A DNA stretch of 64,000 nucleotides from Chimonanthus salicifolius (Eukaryota; Streptophyta; Magnoliopsida; Laurales; Calycanthaceae): NCBI GenBank assembly GCA_013350335.1, contig CM023539.1, positions 14,260,302 through 14,324,301 on the forward strand. Reading direction: 5' to 3'. The position numbers and the translations under genes are program-made. The notes beneath the pieces are model-generated. The model was not told where the DNA came from and made no database searches. It saw nothing but the letters and a program-made list of their open reading frames with translations. Below are positions 33,555 to 47,038 of the stretch, piece after piece (position 1 is the stretch's first letter; every line of letters begins with the position of its first letter).

Positions 33555-36500
33555 TGTAACACCCCGATTTCTCAATAAGATGAATATTTACGAAAATGCC
33601 CCTAGATTGGTAAATTTATTAATTATGATGTTAAATGAGAAAATAGTGGGGCCCATTGTTCAAATTAAGATCCTATGAACATATTATAAGGGTCAAATTA
33701 TAATGGATGGGTAATGTATATCAAATTAGGTCAAAATGGTTAATTGGGTCAAAGAATTCTCAATGGTTGGAATAATTACGAAAATGCCCCTGGATTGGTG
33801 AATTCAATAAATGTGATTGTAAATAAGGAAATAGTGGGGCCCATTGCTCAAATTAAGATCATATGAGCACATTATGAATGTCAAGTTTGATTGGATGGGT
33901 AATTTCTCAATGAAGTGGATAAATTACGAAAATGCCCATGATGTGTTAAATTAATTATTTTGTGATGTTAAGTAAGGAAATGGTGGGGTCCATTGCTCAA
34001 ATTAAGATGATATGAGCACATTATAAATGTCAGGTTTGATTGGATGGGTAATGAGCATCAACTGGGTCGAAAATGGCTAAATGGGTCAAAGGGCCCAATT
34101 GGACCCAATAAGTCAAAATGGATGATTTGACCATTGTGTAAGCTCAAATTAAATGGGGTTAAGCTGATTTGATTGGAAATCAAGTGGAGTAAAAAATGGG
34201 TAGGCTTGATCCATATGTAAAAAACCAATTACAAATGACCAAAATACCATAATTGGGTCATGGAGTCAAAAACGGGTCAAGGAGCTAAAAGTGGACCCAA
34301 CGGGTCGAGTTGACTATGGTTGACCATGTGGACCCTCAAGGGAGCTAAAACACTAGTTAAATCAGTTGAGTGGGACTGAAGTGAGTTGGAATTAAATCAA
34401 GGGATGAGTTAACTCATGTGCATTGAATGAAATGCATTAAGTATGGTGAGTTGGACATTGAGTTGAGTGAGTCAAAATGGAAGTCAAAAGGGCTTTAAAT
34501 TCAGTGAGTTAAGTGGAATATGAGGAGGTGTTGTGATCTCAAACAAACCAAAACAAGTCCCACACGTTGGGGACTTGTTATGGTGAGTTTCATGCAAAAC
34601 ATTAAATGGGAATATGGGGGGTTTCTGTCCCATTTGGAAACCCCAAGCCTTCAACGTTGGAATGCCAATGGGTGCATTTGTTGGCAGCAAGTGTCCCATT
34701 GGTTTAGGCAAGAATTGATGAGGGAGTGGAGGGGTTTTGGGGGCTGAATTATTAAAGGAAACAAACACCATGTTGGCCATTTTTCACCATTGAAAAGCCA
34801 AGATTCTCCATCTCTCTCTCCCTCTCTCCAATTCATTTGCTTAAGTGGAACAGCAGAGGTTTTTGGCATCAATTATTCAAGCTTAAACCAGCAAGGAATT
34901 AAGAAAGAAGGAAGGAAATAAGAAGGAAAGGAAGCAAGGATCAAAAGGCAAGACAAGAGCTTGGAATTTGGTAAGTGTTTCATGGACTTTTGGATTAATA
35001 AAGTGGGGTATGTATTGGGCCATGGTCATGGCCGAATACACCAGTGTTTAACCTTGATTATGGAGGATTTAAAATGGTAAAAAAAAAAAAAATAACCATT
35101 CATGGTGGCCGAACCCCATGCAAGAGATTGTTTGGTTTTCATGTTTTGAAACATGAAAACCATGGGTTTTATGGACTGTTTTTGGGTTTGATTTAAGATT
35201 CAAATGCATGTTTTTAGAAAAGGTTAAAAACATGGATCTGAATGACATAGGGACTGAAGGTGTTATGGGTATAAAACAGCGGTTTAAAAGATGGAAATGG
35301 ACCATTGGGTTCGGCCACTTTGCATGGCCGAACCCCATGGAAACAAGTGATTGTTTTTTATAGTTTTTGGAAATTAAAACCATATAGTTTGGGACTGATA
35401 TTAGATGTTATTATTTGGATTTAAAATGCATGTTTTGAGGAGGTTAAAACATGGATTTGGATGTTGGTTTCAGACCCAAGATAACGGGTTAAAAGTTCAA
35501 AACCAAGGGTCATGGTGTTCGGCCAATGAGCATGGCCGAACCCTATGAAATTGAGCTAATTTTGGATGTTAGTTTGAAAGATAAAAACCTGTTAATAATA
35601 TACTGTTATTACATGATTATCTGAGGTTTAAAAACAGTAAGAATAACCATTGGGTTCAGCCACCATGGAGGGCCGAACCCCATGTAAAAGAGGGTTGGTT
35701 TTCATGTTGGAAAACATGGAAACCATAGACCTTTGTGGACTGTTTTTGGGAGATTTTTATGTGATAAGGTTACTGATTTTGGGTTGGCCATAGGATGGCT
35801 AAACTATGAGTTTAACATGGCTAAGGGGTAGAGCCAATTAGTATGTAAATAAAGGACATTGTTGAGCAAAAGAACCATAAGGGTTCGGCCATGAGTATGG
35901 CCGAACCCCTTGGACTGTTTTCATGGGTCATTTTATGGATGCATGTGTGATTTTAAATAGAATTATGGTTGTTGTTTTTATGGCTAAGATGTATGATAAA
36001 TGATGAGCGATCATTAGGAGAATTGGACTTTATGCTAATTCATAATGTATGGGTTAAATAGCCTAAGCTTATGAGTAGTAGTTGGTAATGGTTCTATGTT
36101 GATTTAAAAGGGTTAAATACCCTAATGGAGAACCATGTAGTAATGGATAAGGGAACCATTGGGTTCGGCCAAAGGTATGGCCGAACTCCATGGAGTAGGT
36201 TTGGTGGATTAAAGATTGGACAGACCAATGGCAAATCTATGAATACAAGCCAAATGAAGAGATTGATCAAAAGGACTTATAAGATGTTTTAAGTCTCATA
36301 TGTGAATGGACATGTAAATAAGATTATGATTTATTTATTGTTGCATAATAAGGTACCGAAAGTTGAACGACGAATGAGTCGTGACGGGTTAAAGCCTAAG
36401 AAAGAACGGACACTGAAGTGATTCTTCAGTAGGTTTCCTACCTTTATTGTAACCACTATTTCATATGCTGTTTTATGTTGATTTCGATAACTTATATGAT

Positions 36501-37448
36501 TGTAAAGTTATGTTTCTAAATGACATGTTTGCATAGACATCTCATGCATGGCATGGGATGATGGTGTTGTAACCGGAGGCCACACTCCGTCGGGGCGTCC
36601 GAAAGACCACTGTGGGGTACCCTGATGATGAGAATCCCATCAGGAGGAATTCGGAGGCCACACTCCGTCGGGGCATCCGAAAGACCACTGTGGGTTGCCT
36701 TGACGATGAGAATCCCGTCAAGTGATGGCTGTGTTGAATGGTGATGGGTGGGACTCATTACATGTTCATTTCATACATAGCATGTTTTTATGGAATTTTG
36801 TCACACATGTGTTATTATTATATTATTTGCATGTTTTTGATTAACCATGTGGTAGCCCTATTCGAAAACACTAGTGGGCGCGTTGATCTAACGCCCTATC
36901 TATATCCTTAGTGGATGACGCAGGGAAAGGGAAGAACGTGGATCAAGATGAAAACCAAGCATAGGAGCTTGGGCATTTTGAATGGATTTGAATGGATATG
37001 AATGGACTAATTATGGATTTGTTATTTGAATTTGGACAATGTAATTTGATAATTAGTTATGTTGGCTTGTAATAAGTAGTTAAGATAGATGCTATGGTTT
37101 GTTTTAAGTCGGATGGTTTGATTGAACGATTAGTTAAGATTGATTAGTAATTTTGGAGAATAAGTTATGTACTTTGCTATCTAAGAATGGAAAATTGGAA
37201 TAGTTATAGGTTCTATTATAACCTCAGTTGGATTAAGACTAAGTTAATTCCGCAAGTTATATATGTACCATGTGCGGATCAGTTTTATGGACTTAGTTCA
37301 TATGCACATGGGCTTGGCCAGTTAAGGGTCGAATTTAGAGATCCGAACTTAACTCGCGTCGTCACACTCCGCCCCGATCACATGATTATTATATATAAAA
37401 AAAAAAATTAAACTCTGAAAATTAGAGTGAAAAGGGCGGGGTGTTACA
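33555..37448 (+). repeat. G 3' LTR (3894 bp)
   Basis: It is full length, TGTAACACCCCG to GGGCGGGGTGTTACA. In order it has the triplicated terminus (33571-34060), a C/T then G/A-rich stretch (34795-34960), a splice-donor-like TTTG|GTAAGT (34971), and GGTTCGGCC palindromes (near 35100, 35310, 35515, 35655, 35880, 36160). The 3' end has GTAGGtttCCTAC (36429-36441), the two constant-loop hairpins (36620-36722), a TATA-like run (37258-37265) and the LTR-end hairpin (37320-37354). No gene is inside. Confidence 0.92.
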
Positions 37449-38680
37449 GAACCCTATGTCCATGTTTTCCATCTAATTGGGCATAAAAAAATCATACTTT
37501 AACCCTTTGATAGATTTGACCATCACATGGCCGAATCATGTCTTATTTTACCCATTTTATTAAACATAAATCAATGGGAAAAACTTACCACTTTCCTTTG
37601 CCTTTTGCTCTTGACTTTTAATCCTTGCTTCCTTAACTCCTTGCTGGTTGTATGCTTGAATATTTGGTACCAAAAGCTCTGCTGTTCCAGCCAAGAAGAA
37701 CAACGAATTGGAGAGAGGAGAGAGGGAGAGAGAGATGAGGAAAGTCTTAGGCTTTGCAATGATAAATTGGCCAAGTGATGGTGTTCATTGGTTTTGTATT
37801 TCAGCCATCAACACCCCTCCACTTCCTCATCAACTCATGCACAAAACGATGGGCATTGGGTGCCCTCCAAGGCACCCCTTGGCAGCTACCCATGCAGCCA
37901 TACAGCTTCCCAAGCAACTCACCTCAAACCCATGTATTTACATTTAATATTCACCATGGAACTCACCAAAACAAGTCCCCAACGTGTGGGACTTGTTTTG
38001 GTTGGTTTGAGACCAGCCAACCTCTTCCAATTCCCATTAGACTCACTGATTTACAGCCCCTTCAATTTCCCTTTTGACTCACCAAACTCAAGATCATTCA
38101 AATTTCCATTTCAACTCACCCAACTCACATAATTAATGCATTTCATTTAATTCACATGAGTTGACTCATAACTTGATTTAATTCCAACTCACCTCAGTCC
38201 CATTCAACTGATTTGACTCGTGTTTTAGCTCCCTTGAGGGTTCACACGGTCAACAATAGTCAACTCGACCCGTTGGGTCCACTTTTAGCTCCTTGACCCG
38301 TTTTTGACTCCATGACCCAATTATGGGTATTTTGGTCATTTGTAATCGATTTTTGCATATGGGTCAGGCCTACCCATTTCTTCTCTACTTGATTTCCAAT
38401 CAAATAAGCTTAACACCATTTAATTTAAATTCACAAAACGGTCAAATCATCCATTTTGACCGATGGGTCCCATTTGGGCCCTTTGACCCATTTAGCCATT
38501 TTTGACCCAAATGATGAAAATTACCCAACCAATCAAACTTAACATTCATAATATGCTCATATGATTTAATTTGAGCAATGGGCCCCACTATTTCCTTTCT
38601 TAACATCACAAAATAATTAATTTAACAACTCAGGGGCATTTCGGTAATTTTCCATTTCATTGAGAAATTGGGGTGTTATA

Positions 38681-40375
38681 GAAGGAACTTAATTTGAGAC
38701 AGAGGCGATGGATGGAGTACCTCCAGGATTATGATTTTACCCTTCGCTATCACCCGGGCAAAGCAAACAAGGTTGCAGATGCACTTAGCCGCATGATTCA
38801 TGCAACCATAACAAATTTGATCATGCAGGAATGTGAGATGTTGTCAGCAATTAAAGAGATGAACTTGCACATAAATGGCAGTGGAAGTATGTACAACCTG
38901 ATAGTGCATTCCACCATGGTATCGAAGATTGAACAAGCATAGAGATCGGATCTTGAAATGACAGAGATATGGGCAAAACTGGCTACAAGAGAGACATTGC
39001 AAGATTGGAAATTACGACCTGGTCAAGGTCTTACGTTTAGAGGCCGAGTCTGTGTGCCAGAGGAATGCAGGGAAGAATTATTGACAGAAGCTCATAAGTC
39101 CAAATTCTCCATACACCCAGGAAGTATAAAGATGTACCAAGATCTTAAAAGACAATATTGGTGGTGTGGACTTAAGAAAGACGTAGCAAATTTAGTCTCA
39201 ATGTGTTTGACATGCTAAAGAGTCAAGGCAGAACATCGAAGGCCACCTAGTTTACTCAAACCTCTGTCTATACCTGAGTGGAAATGGGAGCACATTGCAA
39301 TAGATTTTGTGACTGGATTGCCCAAATCTTCAAAAGGCAATGATGCAATATGGGTAATAATCGACCGTCTCACGAAGTCAGCACACTTCATGCCTATCAA
39401 AATGACAAATTCATCTGAGACGTTGGGTAGGCGGTACATCAGGGACATTGTCCAATTACATGGGGTGCCCGGGACCATTATGTCCGATCGGGACGGCAAA
39501 TTCACAGGCAGGGTGTGGCAGAATTTACAGACAACACTGGGGACAAACCTGTTATATAGCATAGGATTCCATCCTCAAATGGGTGGACAGTCAGAAAGGA
39601 CCATACAACCATTGGAAGATATGTGGTGTATGTTAGATTTCCAGGGCAGTTGGGCTGATCATCTTCCACTAGTGGAGTTTTCATACAACAACAGCTATCA
39701 GGTGAGTCGTTAAATGGCTCTATTTGAAGATTATATGGTCGACCATGCAGATCTTTAGTTTACTGGACCGTGGCAGGCGAAACTGCACTCATTGGACCAG
39801 ATTTGGTCGCAGAGACAACCGAGTAGATCAAAGTTATACGACAACATCTTTTGACTGCTCAGAGCCAACAAAAGAGCTATGATGATAAAAGAATGAGACA
39901 TCTGACATTTGAAGTGGGAGACTTAGTATTCCTAAAGGTCTCTCCGAGAAAAGGACAGATGAGGTTTGGGAAGAAAGGGAAGCTGACCCCGAGATTTATA
40001 GGAGCATTCTCAGTCCTTGATAAAATTAGCGAAGCTGCATATCGCATAGCACTTCCTTCACAATTATCCAACATGCACAATGTATTTCATGTCTCAATGC
40101 TACGAAAGTATAATCCTGATCCCTCGCATGTGTTGGATGCACAAGAATTGGATGTTCAAAGTGACATAACCTACGTCAAAAGGCCTATCAAAATCATAGG
40201 TGCAGAACAAAAGGTACTAAGGAACCGGGTAATTCCTTTCGTCAAAGTGGTCTGGGAAAGACACAGAAATGAAGAACCCACTTGGGAAATGGAATCGGAA
40301 AGGAGAGCTTCTCATCCTGACTTATTTATGAATATTTGTTTTTCTTTTGGAAACCAACCTTCGTATAATTTTTAA
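38681..40375 (+). pseudogene. D pol fragment 2 (RNase H end, integrase, chromodomain-like tail)
   Basis: Continues D pol after solo [14 protein letters not shown], the last RNase H Asp in VADALSR, then the integrase zinc-binding His/Cys set (HKSK...HPGS, CLTC), DFVTGLPKSSKG with catalytic Asp, SDRDGKFTGRVW with the second Asp, and GGQSERTIQ with the Glu. In-frame stops occur near 38941 and 39218, with stops and frame breaks around 39713-39850. The last 175 residues (39851-40375) are open and carry the [24 protein letters not shown] and VLRNRVIPFVKVVW motifs shared with T1. D is a relative of T1, diverged and dead. Confidence 0.92.
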
Positions 40376-40402
40376 GATGAAAATTCCAAAAGGTGAAAGT
40401 AT

Positions 40403-43400
40403 TGTAACGACCCGGAATTTTAAATTCTCATATTATGTAATTTATTTATCATATAAATGAAATATATGATTTTCATCCGAATAAAGTAAACATTTATTAA
40501 AAGAAATAAAGGGAAATTAAAGTTTCCTCGGGCGATACATCGACCTAGTTGATGTGACAGGAAGTCTGAACATTTCCAGACGATACATCGACTGGATCGA
40601 TGTATCGGGGAAAGGATAATCCAAGGGGCTGACACATCGACAAAGTCGATGTGTAGAGTAGACAGACTGTCTACAGCAGACGCTCTGTCTACCACTGTCC
40701 AAAACTTTTCATTTCTCCATACATGGGCATTCACAATGCCTCTTCAGTTTTCAAGGACTCCATTAAGAGTCTAGGGCAATCAAAAGGTGAAGATAAAAAG
40801 AAGAGGAAGCGAAGGGAAAAGAGAAGAAAACAAAGAAAGAAAAATAGAGGAAAACAGAGAGAAGAAAACAAAGAAACAGAGTACCTGACCACCAATCTTT
40901 CTCATTCGAATACACCCTCTCACTCACATCATAACCCTCAACTCGATCGGGAAACCTCTTCCCCTCCTAATGGGCTTCTTAGTCCTGGAAAGGAAGGAGA
41001 GATCAAGCAAAGGGAAAGAGAAATCGAGATAGCAAGGATGGTGGAGAGCAAGGAGACAAGGGGTATAAGATTACATCCGTTAGAGAAGACCTACGAATCA
41101 CTCGAGGTAGGTGAATTTTTTATAGTTATAAATAAATCAGTAGCATTAGGTTGTTTAGAAAACTCGTATGAATGGATTGTGAAGGAAAGAACCCAAGGAC
41201 AATAAACACTTGGGTAAAGGGAAGCCATGGATGATGGGTCTATGCGTCTGACTCAACCCAGTCGACAAATCGACTTCATTGATCTGTCGTATGGGGCAAG
41301 GATCAAGGGAACAAATAATGTTAAGTATGGAACTGAAACCTAGGATGACACATCGCTTATGTTGATGTATCAACCTGGGTATGACAGAAATGAAAAGGGA
41401 TCATTGAACGGATGCTTAATTAATTCCAGAGCGATCCATCGACAAAGTCGATGTGCCGGTCTAGGTATGACTGAATTGGAAATGAAATAATTAGTCTAAG
41501 TGTATTGAAATAATATATCAACAAAAAAACTGGTTCACGAACTATACATCGACAGAACCAATGTATAGGCTGGTAAACAAAGATTAAACGTAAGTTCAAA
41601 TAAACATGACACATGTATCCAAATCATTGATATGTATGATTCGAGAACAGTGGACGATGCATCGACTAGGTCGATACGTACTATTGGGAACATAGAACAA
41701 ACATAAGTATGAACGGATCATTAATCGATGTATCGACCAAGGCCAACATATCGGCCTAAGGGTACTGAAAATAAGATTACAGGAAATGAACTGATTCAAA
41801 GTCTATGCATTGACTATGCAAATGTTTCGGCAGAAGAACACACTATGAACATATGCATGTATAAATTGTATTGAATGGATCAATACATATAATTGAGTAT
41901 ATTAATTTGCATATGTATCGACTGGATCGATACATATGGTTTGAAAATCGAAAATCAACACAAATAACAAACTCAAAAGAACATGTCGAATCAGTGAAAC
42001 CATGATGTATCGATTGCGGCTATACGAATAAACCTGAGAACAATAACAGGAACTGAAACAGACAGTCCATTCGACATATCGATCTGGTCGATGTGTTGAC
42101 TGTGTCCAGAGGCGATATATCGACAGTGTCGATATGTCGGTTTGAAACAGAGGCAAAGTATCAAAGTTAATGTATGTGCTCTTAAATCAAATATAAAATG
42201 GAATCCTATAGAATTAGGAATTCATACAGTAAACCTTTAGGTCGATTTGAACATTTACATGGACAAAAGGAGTCGAGGGTGATTCTGACGCCGTTCGAGC
42301 AAACGCGTGAATCTTAATTGATTGGTCACTTTTGATCAGGTAGGAGTTCCTACTTTATTGAAGCAAAACAATGTCAATGGTTTTGATAAATGTTGATTTA
42401 TGAGATCTTGATTTTATTATACTCATTATCTTATATAGAAATGATGTTTGCTGAAAAGAAACTATTTGATTCATGGTTTTGGTATCATAATTGCAAACAT
42501 TACCTCATGCATGGTTGCATGGGAGGGTCGATCTTAGCGAGCCAAGAAGAACTGTCCGGACTTGCTTGGTCTCGTATACAATAAGTTGATATGTTAGACT
42601 TTGGCCCTGTCCCTTGATATGAATGTTACGACTTAATTGGGCCAAAGAGCTCCTGTGTAGGTCTCGAAACCCTGCGCAAAGGGATGAGACCACACTCCAC
42701 CTATAGTCTCGGTTAATTTGTGGATGGGTAATAGCACCCTGGTGGTTGCTGCCTCAAATGTTGTGGACATAAGAGGCCAATTATTGAGAATCATTAATTG
42801 AAGTAATTTATTATGATCTGATATATGGAAATGGGTGGGCATATCATTGATGCATGACACCCATGACATATCATTTTGATGGCTTCTGATTTATAAGACG
42901 TTGGTGCTTCTTCTATATTGAATTTGAGAAACATGTGTTAACCATATTTTGAGATTTTTCCCCATTGTTCTTCTTATTATATGATTTTATGAGATTTCAC
43001 ACTTTGTATATTTTGTGATCGAAATTTCCTACTGGGAAAGTTGATTAAGCCTGTACATTTTCCCATAGGTATTAACACAAATCATGGTAAAGGAGAAATA
43101 GCTGGACGTAGTGGTAACCATGCTTGACGAGGAGATGGATCCGGAGATGCTTGAATATATCATAGTTCTTATTTTGGCATTTTGATAGAACTATGTACTT
43201 TCATAGGATCATTGATGTAATAACTTAGAATAACTTTTATTTTTTAATATGGTTTGATGGTTTGATATTTGACTTATTTGGTTAAGTAATTTCCAAGTTT
43301 AATTTTATAATTCCGCATATGTTATTTCCACAGTGTTGTGTTGGCACATGCACAAATGTTTGCTGAGTTGACTCACGTATGTGTTAGAATTTGACCAGTT

Positions 43401-43514
43401 GAGGGTTGGGTCTTCGGACTTGAACTCAGCTCTCGTCGTGACGTAACCATTCTTTATCCGTATAAAAAAAAAATTACTCTGATTTAATCAATGGATAAGG
43501 GGCGGGTCATTACA
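40403..43514 (+). repeat. D 3' LTR (3112 bp)
   Basis: It starts TGTAACGACCCGGAATTTT about 27 bp after the pol stop, with AAAAGGTGAAAG as polypurine tract, and ends GGGGCGGGTCATTACA. CAATT (43515-43519) follows and would be the right target duplication. It holds a purine run (40785-40880), a splice-donor-like GTAGGT (41107-41112), the ATCGA palindrome array, GTAGGAgtTCCTAC (42340-42353) and an LTR-end hairpin (43397-43431). The open frame across the purine run is low complexity and not called. Confidence 0.88.
40518..42145. repeat. ATCGA/TCGAT palindrome array in D LTR
   Basis: About 13 inverted repeats are present. Perfect examples are CGATACATCGA/TCGATGTATCG (40581-40607), ACACATCGAC/GTCGATGTGT (40632-40654), CATATGTATCGA/TCGATACATATG (41910-41938) and ATATCGAC/GTCGATAT (42117-42135). 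Arms differ between units but match within units; loops are 3-5 nt. Confidence 0.9.
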
Positions 43515-43519
43515 CAATT

Positions 43520-44975
43520 GGCTGAAAATTTTAGCCACCACTATGGAATAAGAATTCCACCTATCCATTTGGTTGGGAATTCCACCCACCACTGTGCTGA
43601 AGACGACGCTCAAGAGTTTTTTTTAGTGGTTCCGGAGCAAATCCTCATTGATCCACTTTCGGAACAAAGGTTTTAAAATAAAATTAAAACCAATAAGTAT
43701 TTGCCTTTGAAGCACTTTTTCTTGATGTGTGCTTCTTCAAGATTCCACCTAATGTGTGCCGACGCTCCCCCTTGTTGCCGCTGTTTAGCAATCACAATCG
43801 AGGGTGACAAGGAAACTGGTTTTACCATAGGTTTCGTAGATTATTTCTCTCCTCTCTTTCTCACTTTCAAACACAATCAATAGATTGGTTGTTTATGTGT
43901 TTTATTTCCTCCTCTCTCTCTTTTCAGAAACTCTATCCACATGATTGGTTGTATTAGATTCCCCAAATATAAACACAAGAGAGAGTGATCCTTACGTTGG
44001 CTCTTGTTTAAGGTCACTGATAATGATGAAGGTCCAACCGATTTGCCAAAGGATACCAACTGGTTGCATAAAGCTCTGTTTTTATAGAGAAGGCAAGCAG
44101 TTGCAGTAACAGTAATGCACTGATAGATCAATCGCACCGAGGGGTTGGTGACTAGAAATGTTACCGGTACAAACCCGACCGTTGTGCATTAAGTGCACTC
44201 CCAACGGTAATATTCTTTCCTGGTCAACATGTCGATGTCACCGATGGGTCGATAGTTATGGCACCAAGAGGTCGGTCCAAACGAGAGACTCGATCTGGGG
44301 CAACACCATGCTAACAGCAGTTTCAAGTCTAGAAACTTGTCACCCAGAACGAATTGTGGCCCTTTATCGAGGGGTCGGTCCTGGTACTCTCGATCGGTCT
44401 TGAATTGCCGATTTGTCTGTTTCTTCGAGAGCCCACTTGAGTTTACACTCCAGAACTCACAAATCTTGAACGAAGAATCGTTGACCACGAGGGGTTGTTT
44501 CAGCCTTTCACCGAAGGGTCAGTGCATACGAGACTCTCGATCAGAGGCTTTCCCAGAATGAAAGTTCCACAATCCAGGACCTATGTCAATCTGGCCGATC
44601 AGTCCTTGACCATGATGGGTCAATCTTGTCTCTACCGAGGAGTCGGTGGGAACGACTGGTCGAGCTGACAATGAAACCAAATATATATTTCCAAGTTGGG
44701 TCCCAATTCACTGTCAAGCTTCTTGTCTAGGCTTTTTATGATTTAACCATTTGTTCCTCTAAGCTTAGGGATAGTCCTCTCTAAAGTGTGGGTACCACCT
44801 AAAGTCATCTATGGCCATAATACCTGTCTTGTGATTGCCATAACGATGAGTTTCAATTCGATGGACCATGATCTTTACTCTTGATCACCTTGGGTCTTTA
44901 AGCTTTCAGCAAGTGCTTCTTTCCGAGTCATAGAATTGACAAACTTAGAGACTAGGCCAAGTCGAGGCACTAACA
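43520..44975 (-). repeat. E1 3' LTR remnant
   Basis: It matches the E2 LTRs from their GGCTGGGAAT region to the CACTAACA end. It contains ACCGAGGGGT-type palindromes near 44145, 44236, 44361, 44511 and 44635. The left ~0.5 kb is missing at the D insertion. No gene is inside. Confidence 0.85.
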
Positions 44976-47038
44976 ATCTCCCCATTTGTCAATTTCATGA
45001 CAAAATCTAGAAGCTAACCAATTACAATCCCACCCTTATTACATCTCATTTAAATAAAAATATTACATTGATTACATGTACATATTCAAATGAAAATAAG
45101 ACTATGATCTTCATATATTCTTGTTCAGCTTACTTCATTTCATGTTTACCTGTTTAAGCACATAAGAAAGCAAACACTTGAAAATCATTAGAGGGGTTAG
45201 TCCTAAAATATAGATATGCATTCATGGACTAAACAAGATTTGTATTCAAGCTCCTCCATATTCCCTGATTTTCTAGTGACCAACACTATCCAAGCTAATA
45301 GTGTTGAGAAGTTTTTCTCCCCTAATCTTCTTTGAGTTTGAACTCCTAAACTCCAAACATAGACATTCTCCCTATGTCCATTGGCTTTTATGTCTTTTAA
45401 CTTATAGTAATTTCTCTCCCATTTTGTCATCCAATTGACAAAGACTAGTAGATAAACATCGATTTTCAAGCACTCCCCCATGCTTCTTGCATTTAATGCT
45501 TCCATGAGTTTTTCTTCCAACTTATATAAACCTTCCCTACAGTCCAATGCATATCTCATGCATTACTGTTTTTCTCATTCCGTCCCGTGGGGTCAAGCCC
45601 AGCTTCCCTCTTTGGTGTTTTCTCCCCCATTCTCCAAACTACCTTCTATAGCTTTTTATGTTCTGTTCCCCAATAAACTTAGCTGCCTCTAAGTTTATTT
45701 TTCATCAAGCTTCTATTCAAGCTATCTTCCTCGTCACACTGTCATGACTAGTGACAAGTGCTAATCAGCACATATTTTGTGCTCCCCCAAGCTTCAGTGT
45801 TGTGTTAGTCTTCACAGTCCGATCCATGTCCCTTTAACATGCCAATATGAAACCAACTCATTCAACCCTGCATGTTAGTCTATTTAACAAAATCTATGTT
45901 AAGAATAGACATAAGATAGAAGATAATTGGTACACACATTAAACCACAGCAAATTATATCACGTCATTGATAACGAACTCCGTACATATGGTTTAGAAGA
46001 AGGATAACATGGATGCTTCAGACAAATGTCGATATTACAATTTTTCAAAATCTGAAAAATTATCCTAAGCAGAGCCATCCGGAGGGGGTGATGCTTGAGG
46101 AGAAGAGGATTTTCGTCAGGAACTCTTTTTTAGTCCTTCCATGAATGTGGAGAGGTTTTGAATTGATTCATTCATGGAGGTTACAAAGGCTCCTATTTTT
46201 CTTTCCAACTTTCGACCTTTTTTAAGGAAGAAATAGAGTCATCTTATAATAGCTCTATCAGACTCGGCTTTTGTTTCTTCCATTTATTCTTTTGCTTTAC
46301 TCCTTTTTTTTTCACCTGGCCTTTATTTTTCTTCTTCACTTTCTCTGACTAGCACCTGAAAATGAGAGGTAGGTTCTCTAATGATAATACCAGTTTGCCT
46401 TCGAGGTACAGGTGGTGGTGAGTTTCTTTTGTGGGATTCCTTGAGGAGACCTTACTCGATGTCCTATAGTATTCAGAAGAAACGAAAATTCTCCTTGATA
46501 CCACTGAGATTTGGGTTCTTAGACAGGATGGCATCATCATTCTCAGAATTGGAAGACACAATGATGACCGGGGAATTGTTCCTTGTCATTTTCCACCTAT
46601 TGAGAAGAAATGAATGTACTGAGCTTACCAGACCAATGGAAATCATAGAATCCGTGATTTTCAAGCTACTGGAGACAGGAGAACCAAAAGCCCTCTAGTT
46701 TTCTTGCGAGATTTTGCTCCAGGAGGTCCTATTGACTGGTCTAGGGTACGGGAGGTGAGGAAAATCGCTAGAACTCAACAAGAAGAGGAACGACGATTTT
46801 GAAATAATTTGTCGTCTTCACAGAAAGAGACCTTTTTAACTTACTCTTTCTAGCTTACCAACTGATCGTGACCAACGACCTATCTGTGTTGACATGTCGA
46901 TATGTATCGACCTGTCTTCCCTTTCGATTTTTCCCCTTTTCAAACAGTGTTCTGATTTCCAACAGTACTGACCTGTCTGATCCTCCGACTAGTCTATCCT
47001 TTGACCTGAGTTGTAAAATGAAGGACAACTGGGTCTGG

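Larger units (their letters stand above)
30206..37448 (+). mobile_element. G, non-autonomous Tekay-related LTR element
   Basis: It is 7243 bp, flanked by the perfect duplication GAACC (30201-30205 and 37449-37453) inside solo LTR B. The 5' LTR is 30206-30972 (internally deleted) and the 3' LTR 33555-37448. A canonical initiator-Met primer site lies at 30975-30986. Gag-pol is absent: the 2.6-kb interior holds one 156-aa open frame, non-coding sequence with a tandem repeat, a decayed remnant of the pol C-terminus and a polypurine tract. The shared LTR segments differ at about ten sites and two single-base indels by eye, making it older than T1 but much younger than copia A. Confidence 0.92.
27843..38680 (-). 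mobile_element. Solo LTR B, interrupted by element G
   Basis: The LTR occupies 27843-30205 and 37454-38680 (about 3.6 kb without G). It starts TGTAACGCCCCGCCC and ends in GGGTGTTATA. The target duplication GAAGG (27838-27842 and 38681-38685) is perfect, and the D pol reading frame resumes exactly across it, so this is a clean solo LTR left after LTR-LTR recombination. It contains the LTR-end hairpin (27938-27973), the GTAGGaaaCCTAC hairpin (28844-28856), GGTTCGGCC palindromes, and a splice-donor-like ACTTAC (37583-37588). No gene is present. Confidence 0.92.

Noticed and set aside
40723..41205. 160-aa Lys/Arg/Glu-rich open frame in the D LTR
   Set aside because: It translates a purine-rich run and shows only low-complexity composition. 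Other LTRs have similar purine runs at this position without an open frame.
45203..45559. 118-aa minus-strand frame in the E1 interior
   Set aside because: No known motif, and no clearly open counterpart visible in E2; probably chance.
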